A DNA stretch of 24,694 bases, taken from contig JAEWBG010000023.1 of the NCBI GenBank assembly GCA_023391335.1, positions 1 to 24,694 of the forward strand, written 5' to 3'. Both the position numbers and the translations under genes were made by a program. The notes under the pieces were generated by a model. The model had not been told where the DNA came from. It saw nothing but the letters and a program-made list of their open reading frames with translations, and searched no databases. This document shows, piece by piece, positions 8,668 to 16,481 of the stretch. The stretch's first letter is position 1, and each line of letters begins with the position of its first letter. This stretch comes from Pseudomonadota bacterium (GTDB taxonomy: Bacteria; Pseudomonadota; Gammaproteobacteria; Steroidobacterales; Steroidobacteraceae).

Positions 8668-10083
8668 CTACTGCGCAGCTACCGGCGCTAGCCGGCCGAA
8701 ATCGCCCTGCTTAGTCGCCGCCAAATAGGCGGCCACCGCATAGGCCGCCACCGATTGATCGATCGTCTTGCGGTCGACCTGGGCCAGCGTGTCGTTCGCG
8801 GTGTGGTGCACATCGAAGTAGTGGGTTGCATCGAGCCATAGATTCAAGATGGGCACGCCAAGATTGCGCAGCGGTTCGATATCGCCGTAGGCATCCGAAG
8901 CGTTGTCGCCTTTCTCCACGTTGATGGGCGCAAGAACCTGCTGAATCTTGTCGACGGACCCGACTGCTTCCGGCGCTACGAGCGATTGCAGTTGCCACAC
9001 CGGACCGGCACCGAGGTCGGCTTCGAACGCGAGCACATGCTTCGATAGTTCATCCCCGAGCTTCTGCGCATACTCTTTCGCGCCGTAGATGCCTTCTTCT
9101 TCCGCGGCGTAGAGCACGACGCGAATCGTGCGAGAGGGTGGGCGATCCATCTTGCTGATGAGGCGTGCTGCTTCCAGCACGATCGCAACGCCGGCGCCGT
9201 CGTCGATTGCACCCTGACCCAAATCCCACGAATCCAAATGCGCGGCGAGCAACACGATTTCGTCGCGTCGCTCGCGACCGGGGATTTCGCCGATCACGTT
9301 CGCTGACCATGCTGCGGGCAATTCTCGAGCAGTGGACTTCAAGTGCAGCTTGAGTGACTTCGACGACTTGAGCATGCGAGCAAGTTGGTCGGCATCCGGA
9401 TTGGCAAGCGCGAAACCCGGAATCCGCGGCGCATCGAGCGAGTACTGAAGCACGCCGGTATGCGCGAAGCGCTCTGCGGATGTGCCGACCGACCGGATCA
9501 CCACGGCAACCGCACCCAGTTTCGCAGCCTCACTCGGGCCGGCAACACGGTTGGGCACCGTGGCTCCGTAGCCGGCGCCATCGCGACTCGCGCCCATGTT
9601 CTGATTGATGAACACAATGCGTCCGTTGAGGCTTCCCGCCGGCATGGCTTTGAGTGCGTCGAGCGACGCCACTTCGACCACGGGTGCTTCGATGCCTTCA
9701 TCGGGCGTTCCGACGCTGCCGCCCAAGGCCGTAGCGCTAAGAGTCTGCGCGGGCGAAGTCAGTGCCGTGATCTCAGCGCTACCCCGAATCCAATGTGGGA
9801 CCAACACGTCTTGGCTGCGGACGTTGGAGAATCCAAGTGCAGCCATCTTCCTCAACGCCCAGCGTACCGCGGCTTCATCGCCTGGCGATCCGGCCAATCT
9901 CGGGCCGACCTCGGTCGTCAGCGAACTCAGATGATCGAAGGCCGATGAGCCGGCCACGGCGCGATCGCGCAGGGCGGCCGCCGCGGCGAGATCTTGGTCC
10001 GACCAATCAGCCGGCGCGGCGGCAAAAGTGGAGGTAACGATGAAGGTCGTCAGCAGAGCTGTGAGTGAGCGAATCGGGTGCAT
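8668..10083 (-). CDS. Exported M28-family zinc metallopeptidase
   Basis: This is a secreted or periplasmic amino- or carboxypeptidase similar to the plasma glutamate carboxypeptidase (CPQ) branch of M28. It has 471 residues from ATG 10083: a signal peptide with a hydrophobic stretch LTALLTTFIVTSTFAAA and likely cleavage near residue 23, a PA-type insert at about 135-240, and a peptidase core at about 262-455. The two-zinc site is readable: H282 (AHLDSWD), D294 (IDDGAG), E328/E329 (AAEEEG), D356 (FEADLG) and H426 (YFDVHHT). The start was chosen because a GGAG Shine-Dalgarno lies 9 bases upstream and a signal peptide follows; a longer open frame would add 59 non-family residues. The substrate is unknown. 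The gene is divergent from the cyclase-FHA gene. Confidence 0.92.
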   Translation of the reverse strand: MHPIRSLTALLTTFIVTSTFAAAPADWSDQDLAAAAALRDRAVAGSSAFDHLSSLTTEVGPRLAGSPGDEAAVRWALRKMAALGFSNVRSQDVLVPHWIRGSAEITALTSPAQTLSATALGGSVGTPDEGIEAPVVEVASLDALKAMPAGSLNGRIVFINQNMGASRDGAGYGATVPNRVAGPSEAAKLGAVAVVIRSVGTSAERFAHTGVLQYSLDAPRIPGFALANPDADQLARMLKSSKSLKLHLKSTARELPAAWSANVIGEIPGRERRDEIVLLAAHLDSWDLGQGAIDDGAGVAIVLEAARLISKMDRPPSRTIRVVLYAAEEEGIYGAKEYAQKLGDELSKHVLAFEADLGAGPVWQLQSLVAPEAVGSVDKIQQVLAPINVEKGDNASDAYGDIEPLRNLGVPILNLWLDATHYFDVHHTANDTLAQVDRKTIDQSVAAYAVAAYLAATKQGDFGRLAPVAAQ

Positions 10084-10107
10084 GCAGCGAAGCTCCAGGG
10101 CGCACGA

Positions 10108-10137
10108 GTTATGTTGCGTTGTCGTATATAATGCCAA
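10108..10137 (-). promoter_or_regulatory. Probable sigma70 promoter of the M28 peptidase gene
   Basis: Read on the minus strand, TTGGCA (10137-10132; 5 of 6 to TTGACA) is followed after 18 bases by CATAAC (10113-10108; 4 of 6 to TATAAT). Transcription would begin near 10101, leaving a short leader that contains the GGAG ribosome binding site at 10096-10093. A perfect TATAAT also occurs on the plus strand (10127-10132), but no -35 fits it. Confidence 0.5.
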
Positions 10138-10316
10138 CGCGCCGGGCACTTGGGCGCAAAAGGTGCGTCGGATTCGATGTTCCTGGGCGGTCTGGGGTAC
10201 CCTGCTTGCGACGCGGGACGCATCGAGCTCGGCACTGCCGCCTGGGAGGAACAAGCACAAGAGTTGCGAACGGACGCATCGGCCAATAAGCCGGTTGATA
10301 AGAGCGCCAAGAGGTC

Positions 10317-11228
10317 ATGGGAAAAGACATAGAACTCGCGATTTTGTTCGCCGATGTGGTCGGCAGCACGCGCATCTACGAAGTGATGGGCGATCTGCGC
10401 GCGCGCGACATGATCCTAACCTGCGTCGAGATCATGCGCTCAGCCACCGAGCAGAACCATGGCACAGTCATCAAGACAATCGGCGATGAAATCATGGCCA
10501 CCTTCCCGACGGCCAACGATGCGATGAATGCCGCAAGTCGCATGCAGCACGACATCCGCATCCATTCCGAATTGAAAGTCGAAGGTCAATCCATCGCCAT
10601 CCGCATCGGCGGGCATTTTGGGCCCGTGGTGTTGGAGAACCGCGATATTTTCGGTGCTGCGGTTCACACCGCGAATCGTATGACTAGCCAAGCAAAGGCC
10701 GGGCAAATCATGGTTACCAGTGCGATGGTCGAGCGCCTGGCTCCTGAATGGCAATCAGCAGTACGCCAGATTGACGTCGCCACGTTGAAAGGCAAGACCA
10801 GCGAGGACGAACTCTACGAGGTGCTCTGGCAGAAAGAGGATGCCACCAGCATGTTGCCCGCCATTGCGCTGGGCGCCGCCGTGGCGAGCCAGAAGCAACG
10901 CACGCGTCGCCTGCGCGTGAAATTCCTAGGGCAAGAGATCATCGTTGACGATGGCCGCACCAGCATCACGATCGGGCGGGCTGAAGAGAACGACATCGTC
11001 ATCAAGGGGAATTTGATTTCCCGTACGCATGCCAAGATCGAGTTGAACCGCGGCAAGTTTCTACTCATCGATCAAAGCACCAACGGGACGTTTGTAACGA
11101 CGCGAGAAGGCGAGGAAGCCTTCGTACGTCGCGACACGATGCAACTCAAAAATGAAGGCGTGATCGGCTTCGGGCGCGTGGCCGAAAGCGGGTCGCCCTT
11201 AACCGTTCGCTACGCCTGCGAAGAATAA
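10317..11228 (+). CDS. Class III nucleotide cyclase domain fused to FHA domain
   Basis: This is a 303-residue soluble protein with an adenylate/guanylate cyclase homology domain (about 5-170) and a C-terminal FHA phosphothreonine-binding domain (about 198-300). The metal aspartates D13 (FADVVGST) and D57 (IGDEIM) and the purine-contacting K53 are present. The usual block GDAVNxAAR reads GAAVHTANR (113-121): the base-specifying Asp/Thr position is A114 and the transition-state Asn is H117, while R121 is kept. Catalysis or nucleotide choice may therefore be altered. The FHA core is intact: GR 220-221, SRTH 235-238, NGT 256-258. It starts at ATG 10317. Its 3' end overlaps the convergent pckG gene by 19 bases. 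FHA fusions of this kind usually link to Ser/Thr kinase signalling; no kinase is encoded nearby. Confidence 0.88.
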   Translation: MGKDIELAILFADVVGSTRIYEVMGDLRARDMILTCVEIMRSATEQNHGTVIKTIGDEIMATFPTANDAMNAASRMQHDIRIHSELKVEGQSIAIRIGGHFGPVVLENRDIFGAAVHTANRMTSQAKAGQIMVTSAMVERLAPEWQSAVRQIDVATLKGKTSEDELYEVLWQKEDATSMLPAIALGAAVASQKQRTRRLRVKFLGQEIIVDDGRTSITIGRAEENDIVIKGNLISRTHAKIELNRGKFLLIDQSTNGTFVTTREGEEAFVRRDTMQLKNEGVIGFGRVAESGSPLTVRYACEE

Positions 11229-12970
11229 TTCGCCAATCCTTGGCGGCTCTTTTCCAGTTCCTCGTATAGCCGCGCCGGCACTCGATCGCCGAATGTATTG
11301 AGATAGTCCTCGACGGCGCCCAGCTCGTCATGCCAAGCATTTGGGTTGACAGCAAGTAACGCATCCAATGCGGCGTTATCGAGTTCCAGACCGTGAATGT
11401 CGAGATCCCCGGGTCGAGGTAGTAATCCAATGGGCGTCTCGCGAGCTCCAACGGTTTCCTCGCAGCGCTTGATGATCCAATCCAGTACGCGCAAGTTTTC
11501 GCTATAGCCGGGCCAAAGGAAGTGCCCCTCGCCATCCTGGCGGAACCAATTGACGTGGAAAACGCGCGGCAAATGTGCGGCGCGACGCTCGAATGAGAGC
11601 CAGTGAGCCCAGTAGTCGCCGAAGTTGTAGCCGCAGAATGGCTTCATCGCCATGGGATCGCGCCTTGCGATGCCAACCTGCCCTTCAGCGGCGGCGGTGG
11701 TTTCGGACGCCATGGATGCACCCATGAATACGCCGTGCGACCAATTTCGAGCTTCGTACACGAGCGGCGCAAGTTCGCGTCTACGACCTCCGAAGAGAAA
11801 CGCGGAGATCGGCACACCTTCGGGCGCATCTGCCATTTGCGAATACATCGGATTGTGGCGTGCGGAGACCGTGAATCGAGAATTTGGGTGAGCGGCGAAG
11901 CCGTGGGCGCGCTGATACGGGCGGCCCTGCCAATCGAATGCGGGAGTTCCGCCATTCAACCCTTCCCACCAGGGTTGGCGATCGGCAGTGAGCGCAACGT
12001 TCGTGAATAACGTGTCGTGCTGAATCATCTCGTAGGCATTGCGATTCGTTTTGCGGTTCGTGCCCGGCACGACACCGAAGTAGCCTGCCTCGGGATTGAT
12101 TGCGTAAAGCCGGCCGTCCTTGCCGACGTGCATCCAGCAGATATCGTCACCGACCGTCCAGATGCGCCAGCCCGGCATGGAATTGGGCGGCACGAGCATC
12201 GCGAGATTGGTTTTGCCGCATGCGGAAGGAAAAGCTCCAGCCAGATAGTGAATCTCCCCGCTCGGACGCTGTACGCCCATGATCAGCATGTGTTCAGCGA
12301 GCCAGCCTTCAGCTCTGGCTTGCCAACTCGCGATCCGGAGCGAATGGCATTTCTTGCCGAGCAATGCGTTGCCCCCATATCCCGAGCCGATGCTCTTGAT
12401 CAGGTTCTCTTCCGGGAAGTGCATGATGAAGCGCCGCTCGGGATTCAAGTCGCCGATCGAGTGCAGTCCTTTGACGAACGTGCCCTCGCGTTCGATCCGG
12501 CGCAGTGCGGATTCGCCCATGCGAGTCATGATCTGCATGCTCATCACCACGTAAGGGCTGTCCGTGATTTCGACGCCGCAGCGTGCATACGGCGAGTCGA
12601 TCGGCCCCATGCAGTACGGGACCACGTACAAGGTGCGATCTCGCATTGCCCCTTCGAACAAGGCATCGATTTTTCGATGTGCCTCAGCAGGTGCCATCCA
12701 GTGATTATTCGGTCCCGCGTCGTCTCGATTGCGGGTGCAAATCAGCGTCAGGTGTTCGACCCGGGCGACATCGGACGGATGCGAGCGATGCAGGTACGAA
12801 TCAGGGTGGGTGATCTCGTTGAGCTTGATAAGATTGCCGCTGCGCATCATCAGCTCGATGAGCGTTGCGCGTTCGGCAGCAGACCCGGTGCACCAGTGAA
12901 TCGTGTCCGGTTGCGTGAGTCGCGCTACTTCATCAACCCACTTCCGCAGCAAGATATTCGACGTGGTCAT
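11210..12970 (-). CDS. pckG: Phosphoenolpyruvate carboxykinase (GTP)
   Basis: This enzyme converts oxaloacetate plus GTP to PEP, CO2 and GDP, the entry step of gluconeogenesis, in the cytoplasm. At 586 residues it fits the GTP-dependent family (about 590-620). Diagnostic features are the P-loop FPSACGKTN (247-255) with the hyper-reactive active-site cysteine C251, the kinase-2 motif GDDICW (274-279), INPEAGYFGVVPGTN (291-305) and GYGGNALLGKKC (197-208). The start is ATG 12970 (MTTSNILLRKWVDE), with AGGA 10 bases upstream; the longer open frame adds 65 residues without family resemblance. A perfect -10 (TATAAT) lies about 70 bases upstream. The 3' end overlaps the cyclase-FHA gene tail-to-tail. 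It is a single-gene unit. Confidence 0.97.
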   Translation of the reverse strand: MTTSNILLRKWVDEVARLTQPDTIHWCTGSAAERATLIELMMRSGNLIKLNEITHPDSYLHRSHPSDVARVEHLTLICTRNRDDAGPNNHWMAPAEAHRKIDALFEGAMRDRTLYVVPYCMGPIDSPYARCGVEITDSPYVVMSMQIMTRMGESALRRIEREGTFVKGLHSIGDLNPERRFIMHFPEENLIKSIGSGYGGNALLGKKCHSLRIASWQARAEGWLAEHMLIMGVQRPSGEIHYLAGAFPSACGKTNLAMLVPPNSMPGWRIWTVGDDICWMHVGKDGRLYAINPEAGYFGVVPGTNRKTNRNAYEMIQHDTLFTNVALTADRQPWWEGLNGGTPAFDWQGRPYQRAHGFAAHPNSRFTVSARHNPMYSQMADAPEGVPISAFLFGGRRRELAPLVYEARNWSHGVFMGASMASETTAAAEGQVGIARRDPMAMKPFCGYNFGDYWAHWLSFERRAAHLPRVFHVNWFRQDGEGHFLWPGYSENLRVLDWIIKRCEETVGARETPIGLLPRPGDLDIHGLELDNAALDALLAVNPNAWHDELGAVEDYLNTFGDRVPARLYEELEKSRQGLANYSSQA

Positions 12971-13040
12971 GAGAGAAGCATCCTCGCTTGGACGAGTGCG
13001 GCAGTGGAGTGCCGTTAGAGTCTCGTCATGGGCGCGGTCG

Positions 13041-13046
13041 ATTATA
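13041..13046 (-). promoter_or_regulatory. Candidate -10 element for pckG
   Basis: The minus strand reads TATAAT exactly, about 70 bases upstream of the pckG start codon. No good -35 hexamer occurs at 16-19 bases, so the promoter may depend on an activator, or the match may be chance. Confidence 0.35.
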
Positions 13047-13184
13047 CGAATGCGTGGTGCGCGAGCTATGTATTCACTGCGCCATGCGGCGCCCAAAAAG
13101 CGCGCAGCACTCACCGCAACGAGCGAATTGCATACATGCTGTGCAGCAGCACCTACATGCATCAAGCGTGCACCTGCTCATTCA

Positions 13185-13685
13185 GTGCTGAAGTTATCTA
13201 GAAATGCAGTGCGATGGTGTGCGGCGCTGGTGGCATGCTCATTGGCGATGAATACAAGTGCCGATGAGACTAAAGTCGAAGTGCAGCTGCTCGCAGAAGT
13301 GAAAATCAACGCTCCGGGTCCGGAAAACAAGCCGATTGCGCGCTTTGCGCCCGCGACGACACTTTCTCAAGGTGAAGTCGTGTACTACACGGTGCGAATT
13401 CGTAATCCGACGGCCGAGTACTTGCGTGATGTTCAGGTCGTGCAACCGATTCCCGCGAACACCACTTATGCGGAGCATTCCGCATCCGGTCCGGGCACGG
13501 ACATTCAATTCTCAGCCGATGGGGGACTGACCTTCGCTCCGGAAGCGCGAGTGACGATGAATGACTCAAGCGGCGTGCAACGAGAAGCAAGCGCAGCGGA
13601 TTTCACCCACATTCGATGGCGGCTCCGCAATGCACTCGCACCCGGCGCTGTAGCGTTGGCGCGATTTCAGGCTGTGTTCCGATGA
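13185..13685 (+). CDS. Small exported DUF11-like repeat-domain protein
   Basis: This is a predicted secreted or periplasmic protein of 166 residues. From the GTG at 13185 it has a basic N-terminus, a hydrophobic segment WCAALVACSLA and a likely cleavage after TSA (about residue 24). The mature part resembles one DUF11 / conserved-repeat beta-sandwich: VVYYTVRIRNP, then VVQPIPANTTY, and a final WRLRNALAPGAVALARF strand. Such domains usually occur in tandem in large surface proteins; a lone copy is unusual. Its stop overlaps the start of the helicase gene (ATGA, 13682-13685), so translation is probably coupled. No function can be assigned. Upstream codons in the same frame overlap pckG and its promoter, so I reject the longer 260-residue reading. 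Confidence 0.72.
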   Translation: MLKLSRNAVRWCAALVACSLAMNTSADETKVEVQLLAEVKINAPGPENKPIARFAPATTLSQGEVVYYTVRIRNPTAEYLRDVQVVQPIPANTTYAEHSASGPGTDIQFSADGGLTFAPEARVTMNDSSGVQREASAADFTHIRWRLRNALAPGAVALARFQAVFR

Positions 13686-15637
13686 GCAACATCCGCGAAC
13701 TGTTCGATGCGGACGGCCCGCTCGCGGCTGCGATCCCTGGGTTCGCGACACGCGACGAACAGATTCGCATGGCGGAGGCCGTCGCGTACTCACTGCGCAC
13801 GCGCGGAAAGTTGATCGTGGAAGCCGGCACAGGCACGGGCAAGACCTTCGCCTATTTGGTTCCGGCGTTGGTATCTGGACAACGCGTGATCGTGTCGACC
13901 GGCACGAAGACTTTGCAGGACCAGTTGTATCACCGCGATCTGCCTGCAGTGGCTCGAGCGATCGGCCGGCCGGTTCGCATCGCGCTCTTAAAAGGGCGCG
14001 CGAACTACCTTTGTTTGCATCGCCTCGATATGGCTGAGCAGCAGGCAATCGCACGCGGCTTGCGGCGTGAAGTCGCGATCGCGCTGCCGAAGGTGCGTGA
14101 GTGGTCGAAAATCACGAGACGCGGCGATATCGCTGAAATGACCCAACTGAGCGATGTCGATCCAGTGTGGCCCTGGGTGACCTCGACGCGCGAGAACTGC
14201 CTCGGTCCTGAGTGTCCGCAATTCGATCGGTGCCATTTGGCCGAGGCTCGACGCGTCGCGCAGGGCGCGGATGTCGTCGTCGTCAATCATCATCTTTTGC
14301 TTGCCGATTTGGTGCTGAAAGAAGAAGGCTTTGGCGATCTGTTGCCCGGCGCGGATGCGATCATCATCGATGAAGCGCATCAATTGCCCGAGGTCGCAAC
14401 ACAGTTCCTCGGCTTCGCCGTTTCATCGCGCCAGTTGCAGATGTTGTCTCGCGATCTGGTCGGCGAACTGCTCGCCGGGCGGAGCGAGGTGTCCTCGAGC
14501 TTCGCGCAAACTATCGAACGGCAGATGTTCGATGTGCAGGATGCATTCAGCGGAGCCCGTGAGCGCATCGAGCATGAGCAGTGGAATGCGGCGCTAATCG
14601 AATCCTTGGAACGTATTCACGCGACGATGGACGAGCTTGCCGAGACGCTGAAGAAGCCGGCGAACGATCACGCTGGGTTTGCTTCGTTGCGGCGTCGAGC
14701 GGTCGAGCTCGGCGCAAAATTGGGCGAGCTACTGCGAACCGACATCTCCGAGACAGCTGCGGTCAGATGGGCTCAGAGGACGCAACACGGTTTCTCCATT
14801 CACTATGTGCCGGTGGACGTCGCTTCGCAGCTTGGCGCGCTGATCGAGGCGCATTCGAGTGCATGGATCTGCACGTCCGCAACGCTTGCGGTCGGCGAGA
14901 GCTTCGAGCATTTTTCGACGCGGGCCGGGATCCGCGATGCAACGACATTGCGCTTGGGTAGCCCGTTCGACTATGAGAGCCAAGCGTTGCTCTATCTGCC
15001 CAAAGGGCTCGACGCGCCATCGTCATCGCGTCACACGCGGCAAGTCATCGAGGCGGCGCTCCCGATCTTGGAAGCAAGTGGCGGTCGCGCATTTTTGCTG
15101 TTCACGAGTCATCGCGCGTTGCGTGAAGCGGCGGACGTGCTCCTGCAAAGACTGGGGCCGGAGCTGCCGTTTCCGATCTTCGTTCAAGGTGACGCGCCGC
15201 GCGATGTGTTGCTCGCCAAATTCCGTCAGTGCGGTAACGGCGTTTTGCTGGGCACGAGCAGTTTTTGGGAAGGCGTCGACGTGAAGGGCACCGCGTTGTG
15301 CGTCGTAGTGATCGACAAGCTTCCGTTCGCCGTCCCTGACGATCCCGTTTTGAAAGCGCGGCTGGCGGCGATTGCAGCTCGAGGCGGCAATCCATTCTTC
15401 GAAGAGCAAATTCCGGAGGCAGTCATCACACTGAAACAAGGCGTCGGACGCCTAATGCGCGATCCTCAAGATTTCGGCGTGATCATGCTGTGCGATGAGC
15501 GCCTCAGAACTCGCGGGTACGGTCGTATATTCCTCGATAGCTTGCCGAACATGCCTCGGACCCACGATGCGAACGCCGTAGCGAGCTTCTTGAGAGAAAA
15601 GTTGCAGGAAGCGACCGAATTGTCCGAAGCGCGGTGA
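13682..15637 (+). CDS. yoaA: ATP-dependent DNA helicase, YoaA/DinG family
   Basis: This is an XPD-like superfamily 2 iron-sulfur helicase that probably unwinds DNA 5' to 3' during repair or replication stress. It has 651 residues (E. coli YoaA is about 636). Walker A is AGTGTGKT (48-55) and the Walker B DEAH box is at 230-233. The four Fe-S cysteines are C111 (NYLC), C173 (ENC), C178 (PEC) and C184 (DRC). C-terminal helicase motifs include GTSSFWEGVD and the QGVGRLMR block. The start ATG 13682 overlaps the preceding stop; an earlier in-frame codon adds only non-family residues. The adjacent downstream tsaB matches the yoaA-tsaB neighbourhood of E. coli, which favours YoaA over DinG proper. 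Confidence 0.93.
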   Translation: MSNIRELFDADGPLAAAIPGFATRDEQIRMAEAVAYSLRTRGKLIVEAGTGTGKTFAYLVPALVSGQRVIVSTGTKTLQDQLYHRDLPAVARAIGRPVRIALLKGRANYLCLHRLDMAEQQAIARGLRREVAIALPKVREWSKITRRGDIAEMTQLSDVDPVWPWVTSTRENCLGPECPQFDRCHLAEARRVAQGADVVVVNHHLLLADLVLKEEGFGDLLPGADAIIIDEAHQLPEVATQFLGFAVSSRQLQMLSRDLVGELLAGRSEVSSSFAQTIERQMFDVQDAFSGARERIEHEQWNAALIESLERIHATMDELAETLKKPANDHAGFASLRRRAVELGAKLGELLRTDISETAAVRWAQRTQHGFSIHYVPVDVASQLGALIEAHSSAWICTSATLAVGESFEHFSTRAGIRDATTLRLGSPFDYESQALLYLPKGLDAPSSSRHTRQVIEAALPILEASGGRAFLLFTSHRALREAADVLLQRLGPELPFPIFVQGDAPRDVLLAKFRQCGNGVLLGTSSFWEGVDVKGTALCVVVIDKLPFAVPDDPVLKARLAAIAARGGNPFFEEQIPEAVITLKQGVGRLMRDPQDFGVIMLCDERLRTRGYGRIFLDSLPNMPRTHDANAVASFLREKLQEATELSEAR

Positions 15638-15653
15638 ATGCGGCGCCTTTCAC

Positions 15654-15680
15654 TTCATCACCTCATCACTCCATCACCTC
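15654..15680. repeat. Short degenerate CATCAC repeat before tsaB
   Basis: Three ATCAC-based units (TCATCAC, TCATCAC, CCATCAC) follow one another at about 8-base spacing, free of G on the plus strand. The block ends six bases before the tsaB start and sits where a Shine-Dalgarno would be expected. In composition and style it resembles the arrays at 76-176 and 24663-24694. Confidence 0.6.
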
Positions 15681-15686
15681 TTTGTC

Positions 15687-16352
15687 ATGCACCTGCTAGC
15701 CATCGACACAGCCACCGAAAGATGTTCGGTTGCGCTTTCATGCGGCGGTCAAATTTACGAGCGCGGCGAGGAAACGCCACGTGCGCACGCCGACTTGATT
15801 CTGCCCATGGTCGCTGATGTCTTGCGCGAGGCTGGCATCGAACTCGGTGAACTTGGCGGCATCGCCTATGGGCGTGGCCCCGGCGCATTCACTGGTGTGC
15901 GGATTGCCATCGGCGTGGTTCAAGGGCTTGCGTTCGGTGCCAGCTTGCCGACGGTTGGAATCTCGAACTTGGCGGCTGTCGCACAGCAGTTCGCGCAGCC
16001 TGGGGATGAGGTGCTCGTATGCATGGATGCGAGGATGAACGAACTCTACGTCGGACGTTTTCGCCTGGAGCGAACCGGTGGCCTCGTGCATGAAGTCGAA
16101 GTCGAGGCGGTTCGCAAACCGGACGAGATCCGCGTGCAGAGTGCCACGCGTCTTGCCGGTACTGGATTTGCGGCGCATCCATCGCTCATCCCTGCATCGG
16201 TTTCGTTGCCCGTGCACAGTGCAGCACTACCTCGGGCACGCGAGATTCTGTTACTAGCGGAAGCGCAGTTTGCATCCGGCGATACGACTTCAGCTCGCGA
16301 TGCTCAGCCCGTTTATTTGCGAGATAGGGTCGCGAGTGTGAAAGGATCATGA
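15687..16352 (+). CDS. tsaB: tRNA t6A biosynthesis protein TsaB
   Basis: This is a scaffold partner of TsaD and TsaE in making N6-threonylcarbamoyl-adenosine at position 37 of ANN-decoding tRNAs. The 221-residue length matches TsaB (about 230). The ASKHA fold is clear: LLAIDTATERCSVAL at 3-17, HADLILPMV, and the signature GRGPGAFTGVRIAIGVVQGLAFG at about 62-84. TsaB lacks the TsaD metal site, as expected here. The start is ATG 15687. No Shine-Dalgarno is visible because the CATCAC repeat occupies that position. The gap to the upstream helicase is 49 bases, so the two may share a transcript. A Pho-box-like site begins nine bases after its stop. Confidence 0.95.
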   Translation: MHLLAIDTATERCSVALSCGGQIYERGEETPRAHADLILPMVADVLREAGIELGELGGIAYGRGPGAFTGVRIAIGVVQGLAFGASLPTVGISNLAAVAQQFAQPGDEVLVCMDARMNELYVGRFRLERTGGLVHEVEVEAVRKPDEIRVQSATRLAGTGFAAHPSLIPASVSLPVHSAALPRAREILLLAEAQFASGDTTSARDAQPVYLRDRVASVKGS

Positions 16353-16360
16353 ACAGCACG

Positions 16361-16394
16361 GTTTCACAGTTCTGTAACAATCGGTTGCTGTAAT
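16361..16394 (+). promoter_or_regulatory. Pho box and -10 of phoB
   Basis: GTTTCACAGTTCTGTAAC (16361-16378) matches the 18-base enterobacterial Pho box CTGTCATAWAWCTGTMAY at 13 of 18 positions, with the second heptamer perfect. After a 10-base gap comes TGTAAT (16389-16394), 5 of 6 to TATAAT. This is the known arrangement for PhoB-activated promoters, in which the box replaces the -35. It suggests autoregulation of phoB. Confidence 0.62.
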
Positions 16395-16408
16395 TGAGGA
16401 GAAAGTTC

Positions 16409-16434
16409 GCAGTTGACTGTTTACAGTCGACAGC
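16409..16434 (+). promoter_or_regulatory. Stem-loop in the phoB leader
   Basis: GTTGACTG (16412-16419), loop TTTA, CAGTCGAC (16424-16431) pair over 8 bp including one G-U wobble. Two further pairs (16409-16410 with 16433-16434) form beyond a mismatch. It lies between the proposed phoB promoter and the start codon 48 bases on. There is no T-run, so attenuation is not obvious. Confidence 0.45.
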
Positions 16435-16481
16435 GAGATGACAAGTGACGCGTTCTGCCAACCGCCAACTGACAGGGTCAA

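Noticed and set aside
10127..10132. Perfect TATAAT on the plus strand as the cyclase promoter
   Set aside because: No -35 or extended -10 fits, and it lies 185 bases before the gene. The same bases are better explained as the spacer of the oppositely oriented peptidase promoter.
10150..10332. 60-codon open frame upstream of the cyclase, overlapping its start
   Set aside because: It begins with TTG, has no Shine-Dalgarno and no recognised family. An internal ATG at 10177 gives an even shorter product. A leader peptide is possible but unsupported.
12017..13018. Long plus-strand open frame of about 333 codons opposite pckG
   Set aside because: It lies antisense to a clear PEP carboxykinase, has no recognisable domain, and its composition is what high-GC codon bias produces on the opposite strand.
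12903..13184. N-terminal extension of the DUF11-like protein
   Set aside because: The extra 94 residues overlap pckG and its promoter region and would bury the signal peptide; GTG 13185 explains the protein better.
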